Source: DATLFA01 sp039934635 (GTDB taxonomy: Bacteria > Actinomycetota > Acidimicrobiia > Acidimicrobiales > WLNW01). Taken from it: a stretch of 14,370 nucleotides of DNA. Below the pieces are notes generated by a model. That model was given only the letters and a program-made list of their open reading frames with translations, searched no databases and was not told the origin of the DNA. The DNA lies in the NCBI GenBank assembly GCA_039934635.1, contig JBDTLT010000135.1:1-14370 (forward strand), in the 5' to 3' direction. Both the position numbers and the translations under genes were made by a program. This document shows positions 1 to 6,265 of this stretch, one piece after another. The first letter of the stretch is position 1. Every line of letters begins with the position of its first letter.

Positions 1-51
1 TCACCACCGCCAAGTGGTGGACGCGACCCCCCAACGTTGCCTGTCACGGCA

Positions 52-279
52 CTAGGTCGAGTGACGTCCATGAGGAAGGGTGCCGCCTTTGGGCGGTCGG
101 GTGATGGCGGCCACGTTGCGCAGAACCAGTCCCTGCACGAGGGCTTGGTCCAGCGCTGAAGCAAGAACCGACCTCAACCGCATCACGGTGCTGCGTGCCA
201 TGCCGGCGTCCCCGTCGTGACGGTCTCCGCTCAGATCGGTCAAGGTCGAGCGTCGGCGACAGTCAATGCGTACTTGCAC
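52..279 (-). pseudogene. Tyrosine recombinase (phage-type integrase) remnant
   Basis: The minus-strand frame encodes a stretch typical of the core-binding (SAM-like) domain of actinobacterial tyrosine recombinases: GMARSTVMRLRSVL, then ALDQALVQGLVLRNVA and a TRPPK end. In intact integrases this is followed by the catalytic domain with R...HxxR...Y. Here the frame stops about 11 codons after TRPPK, so the catalytic domain is absent. Upstream the frame closes near base 307 without a recognisable N-terminal arm-binding domain. The recognisable part is roughly bases 85-220. It is a decayed fragment with no catalytic capacity, and the annotated start is arbitrary. It lies just upstream of the catabolic genes and points to past integration or rearrangement at this edge. 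Nothing else gene-like is seen in 1-434; bases 2-7 and 14-19 form a 6-bp inverted repeat of no clear meaning. Confidence 0.55.
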
Positions 280-370
280 AGCAGCCCCGGCGCCGACCGA
301 GATTCAACGTCGGCTGCGGGGTTCATGTGGATTCCGTGTCGGACACGCTCCTTGCACGACCAGGACCCGT

Positions 371-400
371 TTCGTACAATGCAATGCTTATAAGTATAAT
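371..400 (+). promoter_or_regulatory. Probable promoter of the thiolase operon
   Basis: A perfect TATAAT occurs at 395-400, in an AT-rich pocket (about 375-410) that stands out from the GC-rich surroundings. The best -35 candidate is TTCGTA at 371-376 with an 18-bp spacer, which is a weak match and would suit activator-dependent or leaky expression. Initiation about 7 bases downstream would give a leader of about 28 nt before the thiolase ATG at 435. Position and consensus support the -10 element; the -35 is a guess. Confidence 0.5.
384..397. promoter_or_regulatory. Palindromic operator candidate over the thiolase -10 element
   Basis: ATGCTTATAAGTAT is a 14-bp palindrome with one mismatched pair and a perfect 8-bp core, CTTATAAG. 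It overlaps the first bases of the TATAAT at 395-400. Short AT-rich palindromes overlapping a -10 box are typical binding sites for MarR- or TetR-type repressors. No regulator gene lies in the window, so the binding protein is unknown. Confidence 0.35.
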
Positions 401-434
401 GTAGAGTTGTTCACCCATCCAGACATGGAGAGTC

Positions 435-1607
435 ATGACCGACGTTGTCGTCGTCGATGCAGTGCGAACCCCATTCGGGCGCCGTGGAGGCGCCTACGCA
501 TCCGCACATTCCATTCACGTGCTGGGAGATCTTCTCAAAGGACTGCTCGAACGCAACCCCTCGGTTCACGCTACCGACATCGGTCAAGTCGTGGCCGGGT
601 GTGTCGGTCAAGCCGGCATGCAGGCCTCCAACATCGGCCGCGGCGCCTGGCTCGCTGCCGGCCTACCTGTGAACGTCCCTGCCGTAACCGTCGACAGCCA
701 ATGTGGCTCTTCCCAACAGGCCGCGAACGTCGTGTTCGCCCTCATCGCCGCGGGTGTCATCGACAGCGCAATCGCCTGTGGAGTCGAGCTCATGTCGCAG
801 GTGCCGATGGGTGCAACCGTTCCAAAGGATGGGTCACTCGGAAAACCGATAACCCGCCGCTACTGGGAACACCACGAGTTCACGACGCAGTTCGAAGGCG
901 CCGAGCGCATTGCCGAGCAGTGGGGCATCAGCCGCGACGATTGCGACCGATTCGCGAAGCAGTCGCAGGACCGGGCTGCCGTTGCCGTTCGCGAGGGACG
1001 CTTCGACAGCCAACTGGTTTCTATCGACCTTCCCGAACCCGGCGAGAACAACAAAGCGACGCTACGGATCACGAAGGACGAGGCGCTCCGGGAGACCACG
1101 CTTGAGGGCCTCGCCAAGCTCAAGCCGACCGGTCGACCCGACGGCGTCCACACAGCCGGCTCCTCATCACAGATCGCCGACGGCGCCTCCGCCCTACTCA
1201 TGATGAGCGCAGACCGCGCCCGCGAACTCAGGCTCGCGCCGCTCGCCCAAGTCGTCGACTCCTGTCTCGTGGGCTCCGATCCTGTGCTCATGCTCACGGG
1301 CCCCATCCCCGCAACCAAGACGTTGCTCACCCGGAACGGCCTGACCATCGCTGATATCGACGTCGTCGAGATCAACGAGGCGTTTGCCTCCGTTGTGCTT
1401 GCGTGGCAACAAGAACTTGGTGCCGACCTGTCAAATGTGAATCCGAATGGCGGCGCGATCGCGCTTGGCCACCCGCTCGGCGGCACCGGTACCGCTTTGA
1501 TCACAAAAGCAGTCCATGAACTGCACCGCAACGGCGGCACCTATGGGCTCGTCACGATGTGCTGCGGCGGCGGTCTCGGGACCGGCACGCTGCTGCGGAA
1601 GCTCTGA
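435..1607 (+). CDS. Thiolase (acetyl-CoA C-acyltransferase family)
   Basis: A 390-residue cytoplasmic thiolase, normal for the family. It would cleave a 3-ketoacyl-CoA with free CoA, releasing acetyl- or propionyl-CoA, or run the reverse condensation. The N-terminus (VVVDAVRTPFG) is canonical. The nucleophile is Cys90 in VDSQCGSSQQA. NEAFA lies near residues 314-318. The catalytic His is His346 in GGAIALGHPLGG, and the second catalytic Cys is Cys376 in MCCGGGLG. All catalytic elements are therefore present. The ATG at 435 has GGAG at 427-430, slightly close, but the N-terminus fits the family. It is first in a plus-strand operon with two CaiB/BaiF proteins, the next starting 28 bases downstream. 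Sequence alone cannot separate a degradative thiolase (FadA-like, including steroid types) from a biosynthetic one; the catabolic neighbours favour degradation. Confidence 0.93.
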   Translation: MTDVVVVDAVRTPFGRRGGAYASAHSIHVLGDLLKGLLERNPSVHATDIGQVVAGCVGQAGMQASNIGRGAWLAAGLPVNVPAVTVDSQCGSSQQAANVVFALIAAGVIDSAIACGVELMSQVPMGATVPKDGSLGKPITRRYWEHHEFTTQFEGAERIAEQWGISRDDCDRFAKQSQDRAAVAVREGRFDSQLVSIDLPEPGENNKATLRITKDEALRETTLEGLAKLKPTGRPDGVHTAGSSSQIADGASALLMMSADRARELRLAPLAQVVDSCLVGSDPVLMLTGPIPATKTLLTRNGLTIADIDVVEINEAFASVVLAWQQELGADLSNVNPNGGAIALGHPLGGTGTALITKAVHELHRNGGTYGLVTMCCGGGLGTGTLLRKL

Positions 1608-1635
1608 TGGTTACCGCGGAATTGAAAGGCGATTT

Positions 1636-2784
1636 GTGACTTCACTCAGCGGCGTGCGAGTCGTTGAGGTTGCCGCGATCGGGCCGGCGCCGTTCGCCGG
1701 AATGCTGCTTGCTGACATGGGCGCCGACGTCGTTCGAGTCGATCGTCGCGATCGACGGCTTGCAATGGGGGCGATCGCAGCCGATCAATCTCACGGACGA
1801 GGGAAACGCTCGATCACAGTTGACCTGAAGTCACCAGCCGGCGTAGATATTCTTCTCCGCCTGATTGATCGTGCCGACGTCTTGATAGAGGGATTCCGCC
1901 CGGGAGTGGCCGAGCGATTGGGCTTTGGACCAGACGTGTGCTTTGCCCGGAACCGCCGGCTCGTTTTCGGACGCGCCACCGGATGGGGCCAAGACGGGCG
2001 GCTTTCGCACCGCCCTGGACATGACATCAACTATCTCGCCATCGCAGGTGCTCTTCACCCGATTGGCCGGGCGGGTTCTGCCCCCGTTCCCCCAGTGAAT
2101 TTTGTCGCCAACTACGGGGGCGGGGCGATGATACTCGCGGTCGGTATTCTCGCTGCACTGAACCATGCAGCCCGCGTGGGCGAGGGTCAGGTGGTCGATG
2201 CGGCGATGGTCGACGGGGCTCGTCTTCTCACCAGTTCGCTACATGAAATGCTCGCCGACGGAGTTTGGACTGATGAACGGGGAATGAACTTTGCCGACGG
2301 TGGAGCGCCCTTCTACGACGTCTATGAAACCGCCGACCGACGTTTTATCGCAGTAGGGGCAAACGAACCCGAGTCCTACAACGAGCTACTTCGCGTCCTG
2401 GGTGTGTCGGGTGAATCGTTGCCGGACCAACTTGACCGCGAGGGTTGGCAAACCCTGCGCAACAGGTTTGCCGAGGTCATCCGCGGCCGCACTCGAGACG
2501 AGTGGACCGCGGACGGGGGGTCGGTAAACGCATGCGTGAGTCCGGTGCTTTCCCTCCGCGAGGCTGCCATTCACCCATACTCGACGGAGCGAAACGGTTT
2601 CGTCAGCCTCGATGGTGTTCCACAACCTGCACCGGCGCCCCGCTTCTCGAAGACGCCATCTCGCGCGGGTGTCGTCCCGCAGCAAGGCCGCGACACCAGG
2701 GCTGTACTTACCGAACTGGGGCTGACCACCGAAGCCATCGACGGTCTCGTCGACGCCGGAGCCGTCGGTCAGGTCGCGGAATGA
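1636..2784 (+). CDS. Alpha-methylacyl-CoA racemase-like protein (CaiB/BaiF family)
   Basis: I chose the GTG at 1636 (382 residues): GAAAGG at 1624-1629 is a well-spaced ribosome site, and the product then begins like the racemases (TSLSGVRVVEVAAIGPAPFA). The frame stays open further upstream, but inside the thiolase gene. Racemase hallmarks follow: TGWGQDG, GHDINY, PVPPVNF, GQVVDAAMVDGA, DGGAPFYD and AVGANEP. These enzymes epimerise 2-methylacyl-CoA thioesters, from methyl-branched fatty acids or sterol side chains, so that an S-specific dehydrogenase can act. Compared with M. tuberculosis MCR as I recall it (His126, Asp156, Glu241), His129 and Glu244 are kept. The Asp position in GDFGGG is instead Asn159 in ANYGGG (codon 2110-2112). 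Loss of that acid/base residue puts racemase activity in doubt. Family membership is secure; the reaction is not. Confidence 0.88.
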   Translation: MTSLSGVRVVEVAAIGPAPFAGMLLADMGADVVRVDRRDRRLAMGAIAADQSHGRGKRSITVDLKSPAGVDILLRLIDRADVLIEGFRPGVAERLGFGPDVCFARNRRLVFGRATGWGQDGRLSHRPGHDINYLAIAGALHPIGRAGSAPVPPVNFVANYGGGAMILAVGILAALNHAARVGEGQVVDAAMVDGARLLTSSLHEMLADGVWTDERGMNFADGGAPFYDVYETADRRFIAVGANEPESYNELLRVLGVSGESLPDQLDREGWQTLRNRFAEVIRGRTRDEWTADGGSVNACVSPVLSLREAAIHPYSTERNGFVSLDGVPQPAPAPRFSKTPSRAGVVPQQGRDTRAVLTELGLTTEAIDGLVDAGAVGQVAE

Positions 2785-2836
2785 ATCAGGTCACGGGTAA
2801 CTCGAAAGCGCCTACAGCGGACGCTCGGCTCGTCTG

Positions 2837-4084
2837 ATGGTGGGGATTGCTCCGAGTTCGCCAAGCGCCCCGTTGCTCGACGGGATCGTCGTGGTCGACT
2901 TGACCCAATATCTTGCCGGTCCGACGTGTACGCGCATGCTGATGGAACTCGGTGCGGACGTGATCAAGGTCGAAGCGGCGCCATACGGTGACCCTGCACG
3001 TTCATTCTCGCCGAGGGTGAATCGGCGCTCTGGTTTCTTCATCCAGCAGAACCGCGGGAAGCGCTCCATTTGTCTCGACCTGTCCTCCGTCGAGGGAAAA
3101 GAAATCATCGCGGAGCTCGCGATGAAGGCAGATGTGCTTGTGGAGAATTTCAGCCCAGGCGTGATGGACCGCAAGGGTCTGGGATACGAGGTTCTCGCCG
3201 CAGGAAACCCCCGGCTCGTGATGGCTTCGCTTTCGGGCTTCGGACAAGAAGGACCGCTCGCGTCGAAGCCCGCCTTCGACTTCATCGCGCAGGCATATTC
3301 AGGGTTGATGCACATGACGGGGGAGACGGACGGACCGCCCTTAGTCGTGGGCAGCGGCATCGCCGACGTCAACGTCGGAGTGCACGCATTCGGCGCGATC
3401 GGGCACGCTTTGTTCCGCCGCGAGCGGACGGGCGTAGGCGCGCATGTTGACGTCGCGATGGTCGATGCGCTGGTTCATATGCATGAGACGGCCATTTACG
3501 CACCCTCTCTCGATCCAACGTTCCGCCCTGTGCGTCAGGGTCGCTTCTACCAGCCCGCGCAACCCGCCGGTGTTTATAAGGGCCCGGAAGGGTGGATCGT
3601 CATCTTCTGCACGCAAGGTCAGGTCGACGCGCTTTGGCGCGCGATGGAACAACCTGAACTGGGAACCGACCCCCGCTTCGCCACGAACTCTGGCCGGCTT
3701 GCCCACCGTGAGGACTTGGCGACGCTTATCGAACGGTGGATGGAGCAGTTCGAACGAGACGACGAAGTGATCAAGTTGCTCGAGCTCCATCGCGTTCCTT
3801 GCAGCCGCGTGAAGGATCCTGCCGAACTGGGAGACGACGATCACCTGCGCCAGCGGGACGCGATCCGGACGGTGTCTGATCCTCTCGTGGGCTCGCTCGT
3901 CACCCCCGGCTTTCCGATCCATTTCGGCGCGGGCGCTCCACCGGCTCGGGGGGCCTCTGGCGATGTTCTCGCGCCGAACCTCGGGCAGCACAACCGAGAG
4001 GTTGTCAGCGGAATGCTCGGTTGGAACGCTGACAGAATCGACGAACTCGAACGTCGTGGAGTTCTGGTCGCGAAGGACCGCTGA
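2837..4084 (+). CDS. Class III CoA-transferase (CaiB/BaiF family)
   Basis: A 415-residue family III CoA-transferase, which moves CoA between a donor thioester and an acceptor carboxylate through an enzyme-bound aspartyl intermediate. The N-terminal Rossmann-like half shows LDGIVVVDLTQYLAGPTCTRMLMELGADVIKVE, then FFIQQNRGKRSICLDL and SLSGFGQEGP. The nucleophilic Asp fits at Asp177 in GSGIADVNVG, with RRERTGVGAHVDVAMVDA after it at the expected spacing. The C-terminal part (VPCSRVKDPAEL, then FPIHFG) is also standard. The motifs resemble formyl-CoA, succinyl-CoA:benzylsuccinate and similar transferases more than racemases; substrates cannot be read from sequence. The ATG at 2837 lacks a clear Shine-Dalgarno sequence and lies 52 bases after the racemase-like gene. 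It is the last gene before a convergent junction with the SnoaL-like gene; I see no convincing terminator in the 46-bp gap. Confidence 0.9.
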   Translation: MVGIAPSSPSAPLLDGIVVVDLTQYLAGPTCTRMLMELGADVIKVEAAPYGDPARSFSPRVNRRSGFFIQQNRGKRSICLDLSSVEGKEIIAELAMKADVLVENFSPGVMDRKGLGYEVLAAGNPRLVMASLSGFGQEGPLASKPAFDFIAQAYSGLMHMTGETDGPPLVVGSGIADVNVGVHAFGAIGHALFRRERTGVGAHVDVAMVDALVHMHETAIYAPSLDPTFRPVRQGRFYQPAQPAGVYKGPEGWIVIFCTQGQVDALWRAMEQPELGTDPRFATNSGRLAHREDLATLIERWMEQFERDDEVIKLLELHRVPCSRVKDPAELGDDDHLRQRDAIRTVSDPLVGSLVTPGFPIHFGAGAPPARGASGDVLAPNLGQHNREVVSGMLGWNADRIDELERRGVLVAKDR

Positions 4085-4130
4085 GCTCGGTAATTGCCCA
4101 ACCCCTGTTACGAACCTAGTGACCCGTCAG

Positions 4131-4622
4131 TCAGTGGTGGCTGTCCGCCAACTCATTGAGCGTCGCGGCGAAGTTCAAAATTACTTCCTTGATGCGCCAG
4201 CCGCCGGCAGTCCGGACGTACTTGCTGAAGGCCCGGAGATACCACTGGTTCATGACGTCCTGTTGCTTGGCTCCCACCCAGATAAGCATCGTACCTGCGG
4301 CAGAATCACCGTCGACCTTGATCACAGAGTTCTGCATGCTGTGCATGACGAACTGGAACTCGTCGGTTGCTTGCTCCAGCATGCTGATGACGGCGTCGAC
4401 GCCGCGGTACATCGTCGTGCCGTTCTCGCGTTGCTCTTCAGTCAATGCCTTCGTCGAGGAAAACTCGACGTCGTCGGCCAGGACCTCGCGCAGGCCCGCC
4501 GGTGAGGGCTCTTTGCCGTCCCAGCCCTTGTCGACATAGTCGAGATACGCCGCGTGCAGACACCTGATCTCCTCGATGTCCTCGAGTCGCCTGAGCCTGT
4601 CCTCATACACAGCTGCGGCCAT
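4131..4622 (-). CDS. SnoaL-like / nuclear transport factor 2 family protein
   Basis: A 163-residue protein with the small cone-shaped alpha+beta barrel pattern of SnoaL/NTF2-like proteins. An N-terminal helix, LEDIEEIRCLHAAYLDYVD, leads to LREVLADDVEFSS. GVDAVISMLEQ and FVMHSMQNSVIKVDGDSAAGTM follow, and a closing strand reads GGWRIKEVILNFAA. Relatives include ketosteroid isomerases, polyketide cyclases, dehydratases and many proteins of unknown function. The fold is recognisable but the reaction is not. The ATG at 4620-4622 has a G-rich ribosome site, AAGGGG, a few bases upstream. It is transcribed away from the amidohydrolase operon and toward the CoA-transferase gene. In degradation clusters such proteins often isomerise or dehydrate ring intermediates; that role here is inference. 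Confidence 0.82.
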   Translation of the reverse strand: MAAAVYEDRLRRLEDIEEIRCLHAAYLDYVDKGWDGKEPSPAGLREVLADDVEFSSTKALTEEQRENGTTMYRGVDAVISMLEQATDEFQFVMHSMQNSVIKVDGDSAAGTMLIWVGAKQQDVMNQWYLRAFSKYVRTAGGWRIKEVILNFAATLNELADSHH

Positions 4623-4972
4623 GGTGGGCCCCCCTTGATCTCTATGTTTAACAGTTCAGGAACCTACTCTTCAGAGGCCCAAGTGGTCAACGCCTGAGGC
4701 GACTCGCCGCGATCATGGTCTAGTGAGGGGCCTGGCATGCCCGCTGGTTCGCCGGTCGCGAGGTCAGTGCGGCGTGTGCGTGGCTCGCCGGCGACGCGGT
4801 TTGAGGGTTGACCTGCGCGAAACTGCGTCGGATCGGTCGTCATCACAAACCTTGTATGTTTTGGCTGGATATGTTACCGTTGGTCGGCCGGAACGACCGC
4901 TGAGCTTCGTCGAGCGCAAGGCGTCGCGAGGCGCGGTTCCCGTAAGGCACATCCACGATGAGGACGACGACT
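4623..4972. other. Divergent intergenic region between SnoaL-like and amidohydrolase genes
   Basis: About 350 bases without a convincing gene. The short open frames here lack protein-like composition and a ribosome site. It holds the G-rich ribosome site of the minus-strand SnoaL-like gene and a TGTTTAACA palindrome at 4645-4653 in the likely upstream control region of that gene. It also holds the conserved box at 4847-4880 and an approximately 86-nt leader before the amidohydrolase ATG. Small palindromes (CGCCTGAGGCG near 4690, GGCATGCC near 4734) have no evident role. Confidence 0.6.
4847..4880 (+). promoter_or_regulatory. Conserved bipartite promoter/operator box, copy A
   Basis: AAACCTTGTATGTT at 4847-4860, ten bases, then ATGTTACCGT at 4871-4880. 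The arrangement recurs on the minus strand at 13005-12972 with the first 14 bases identical, the same 10-base gap and one change in the last 10. Inside it TTGTAT (4852-4857) and TACCGT (4875-4880) are 17 bp apart, fitting a -35 element and an actinobacterial TANNNT -10 element. ATGTT is repeated directly at 4856 and 4871. It probably drives the amidohydrolase to MaoC operon and may bind a shared regulator. Confidence 0.6.
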
Positions 4973-6265
4973 ATGGACAGCACGTCAACCACCGCATCGG
5001 CGCCTCATGTTCTGGATGACATTCAGATCATCGACTGCGATGCCCACTTCACCGAGCAACCTGACTTGTGGTCGTCGCGCGTAGCCGCTTCGATGCGCGG
5101 CCGGGTTCCGGAACATCGCACGGTGGACGGAATCACGTCGTGGTACTACAAGGATGAGTTGTGGGCGAGTCTCGGCGGCAACGTGATCGGCACAGGGCGG
5201 GAGAAGTTCCACGGGGGCACCATCTTCCAGCCTTTCGAGCGGGTCGATGCCTGCGCCTGGTCCGTGGCCGAGCGCCTACGGCTCATGGACGACATGGGGA
5301 TCTACGCGCAGGTCATCTATCCCAACGGTGTGGGCTTCTCTTCGAATCACATCTTTGCCATTGATGATCTCGCCGATCGCACTCTCATCCTGCAGACGTA
5401 CAACGACTTCTTCGTCGATATTCAAGTCGAGTCGAAGAATCGTCTGTTCCCGCAGGCCATCCTTCCCATCTGGGACATGGAACTCACGTTGAAGGAGATG
5501 ACGAGGCTGCTCGACAAGGGCATTCGTGGCTTCACGTTGTCGGACAAGCCCGAGTTGCTCGGGCTGCCCGAGTTGCCCGAGTCCTACTTCGCTCCGATGT
5601 GGGACTTGTTCAACGAGTCAGGGGCAGTGGCGAACTTCCACATTGGTTCCGGTCGGCGGAAGGAAGAGAAGGAAGCTGTTATCAAGGACTTCGTGGGCGC
5701 TGGGGTACCGCCGGAGATGTCACAAGAGATCGTCGCGAACCCGTCGACCGTGCCGAACTTCGCGTGGCGGTCATTCGGGACGCAACGACGGATGACCATC
5801 TTCATGAGCTCGGTGCAGACCAGCAACATGCGCATCATCGCGAACCTGTGTATGAGCAACCTCTTCGATAGGTACCCCAAGCTCCAGATCGTTTCGGCAG
5901 AGAGCGGTATCGGCTGGGTTCCGTTTCTGCTTGAGTCGCTGGAGTACGCGTTCTCGGACTATGTGGTTGATGCGTCCGAGCTCGCCCAGGCGCAGCGGCG
6001 GCCCACCGAATACTTCCGCGACCACATCTACGTCATGTTCTGGTTCGAGAACAGCGGTCCACAGAAGCTGATCGAGGAGATCGGGGTTAACAACATCCTG
6101 GTCGAGACCGATGTGCCCCATCCGACATGCTTGTTTCCCAATGCCAGAGACCAATTCGCGAAATCACTCGCCGGGGTAAGCGACCACGCCCGGCGACGGA
6201 TCCTGCAGGACAACGGGGCCGAGCTCTACTCGATCCCACTGTCGGTCCCCAGCGCACTCGGATGA
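4973..6265 (+). CDS. Metal-dependent amidohydrolase family protein (COG2159 type)
   Basis: A 430-residue TIM-barrel protein of the amidohydrolase-2 group, which includes ACMSD, gamma-resorcylate decarboxylase and hydrolases of ring-derived products. I prefer the ATG at 4973 because GAGGA at 4960-4964 sits 8 bases before it; the ATG at 4958 would add five residues. The first metal motif reads IIDCDAHF, with Asp23 and His25, a D-x-H variant seen in this subgroup in place of H-x-H. His223 lies in NFHIGSG, Glu310 in SAESGIGWVPF, and the catalytic Asp is likely Asp380 in VETDVPHP. The ending NGAELY is also typical. All metal-site positions appear intact, so it should be active. It could hydrolyse a C-C or C-N bond or decarboxylate; the sequence does not decide. 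Its stop overlaps the next start (ATGA, 6262-6265), implying translational coupling to the tandem CoA-transferase. Confidence 0.9.
   Translation: MDSTSTTASAPHVLDDIQIIDCDAHFTEQPDLWSSRVAASMRGRVPEHRTVDGITSWYYKDELWASLGGNVIGTGREKFHGGTIFQPFERVDACAWSVAERLRLMDDMGIYAQVIYPNGVGFSSNHIFAIDDLADRTLILQTYNDFFVDIQVESKNRLFPQAILPIWDMELTLKEMTRLLDKGIRGFTLSDKPELLGLPELPESYFAPMWDLFNESGAVANFHIGSGRRKEEKEAVIKDFVGAGVPPEMSQEIVANPSTVPNFAWRSFGTQRRMTIFMSSVQTSNMRIIANLCMSNLFDRYPKLQIVSAESGIGWVPFLLESLEYAFSDYVVDASELAQAQRRPTEYFRDHIYVMFWFENSGPQKLIEEIGVNNILVETDVPHPTCLFPNARDQFAKSLAGVSDHARRRILQDNGAELYSIPLSVPSALG

Noticed and set aside
2..19. CACCAC/GTGGTG hairpin at the window start.
   Set aside because: The stem is only 6 bp, with no T-tract or adjacent gene end to support a terminator or attachment site.
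860..1540. Long minus-strand open frame (226 codons) opposite the thiolase.
   Set aside because: It is antisense to a complete thiolase with all catalytic motifs; its Ser/Arg/Pro-rich product is typical of GC-rich shadow frames. The same applies to the frames at 266-1105, 3341-3991, 6226-7176 and 7206-7997.
4085..4130. Possible terminator between the convergent CoA-transferase and SnoaL-like genes (GTTAC...GTGAC).
   Set aside because: Five-base arms with a wobble pair are too weak to call; no T-tract is present.
4664..4846. Sixty-codon minus-strand frame in the divergent intergenic region.
   Set aside because: It has no ribosome site and a non-protein-like composition, and it lies between the regulatory elements of the flanking genes.
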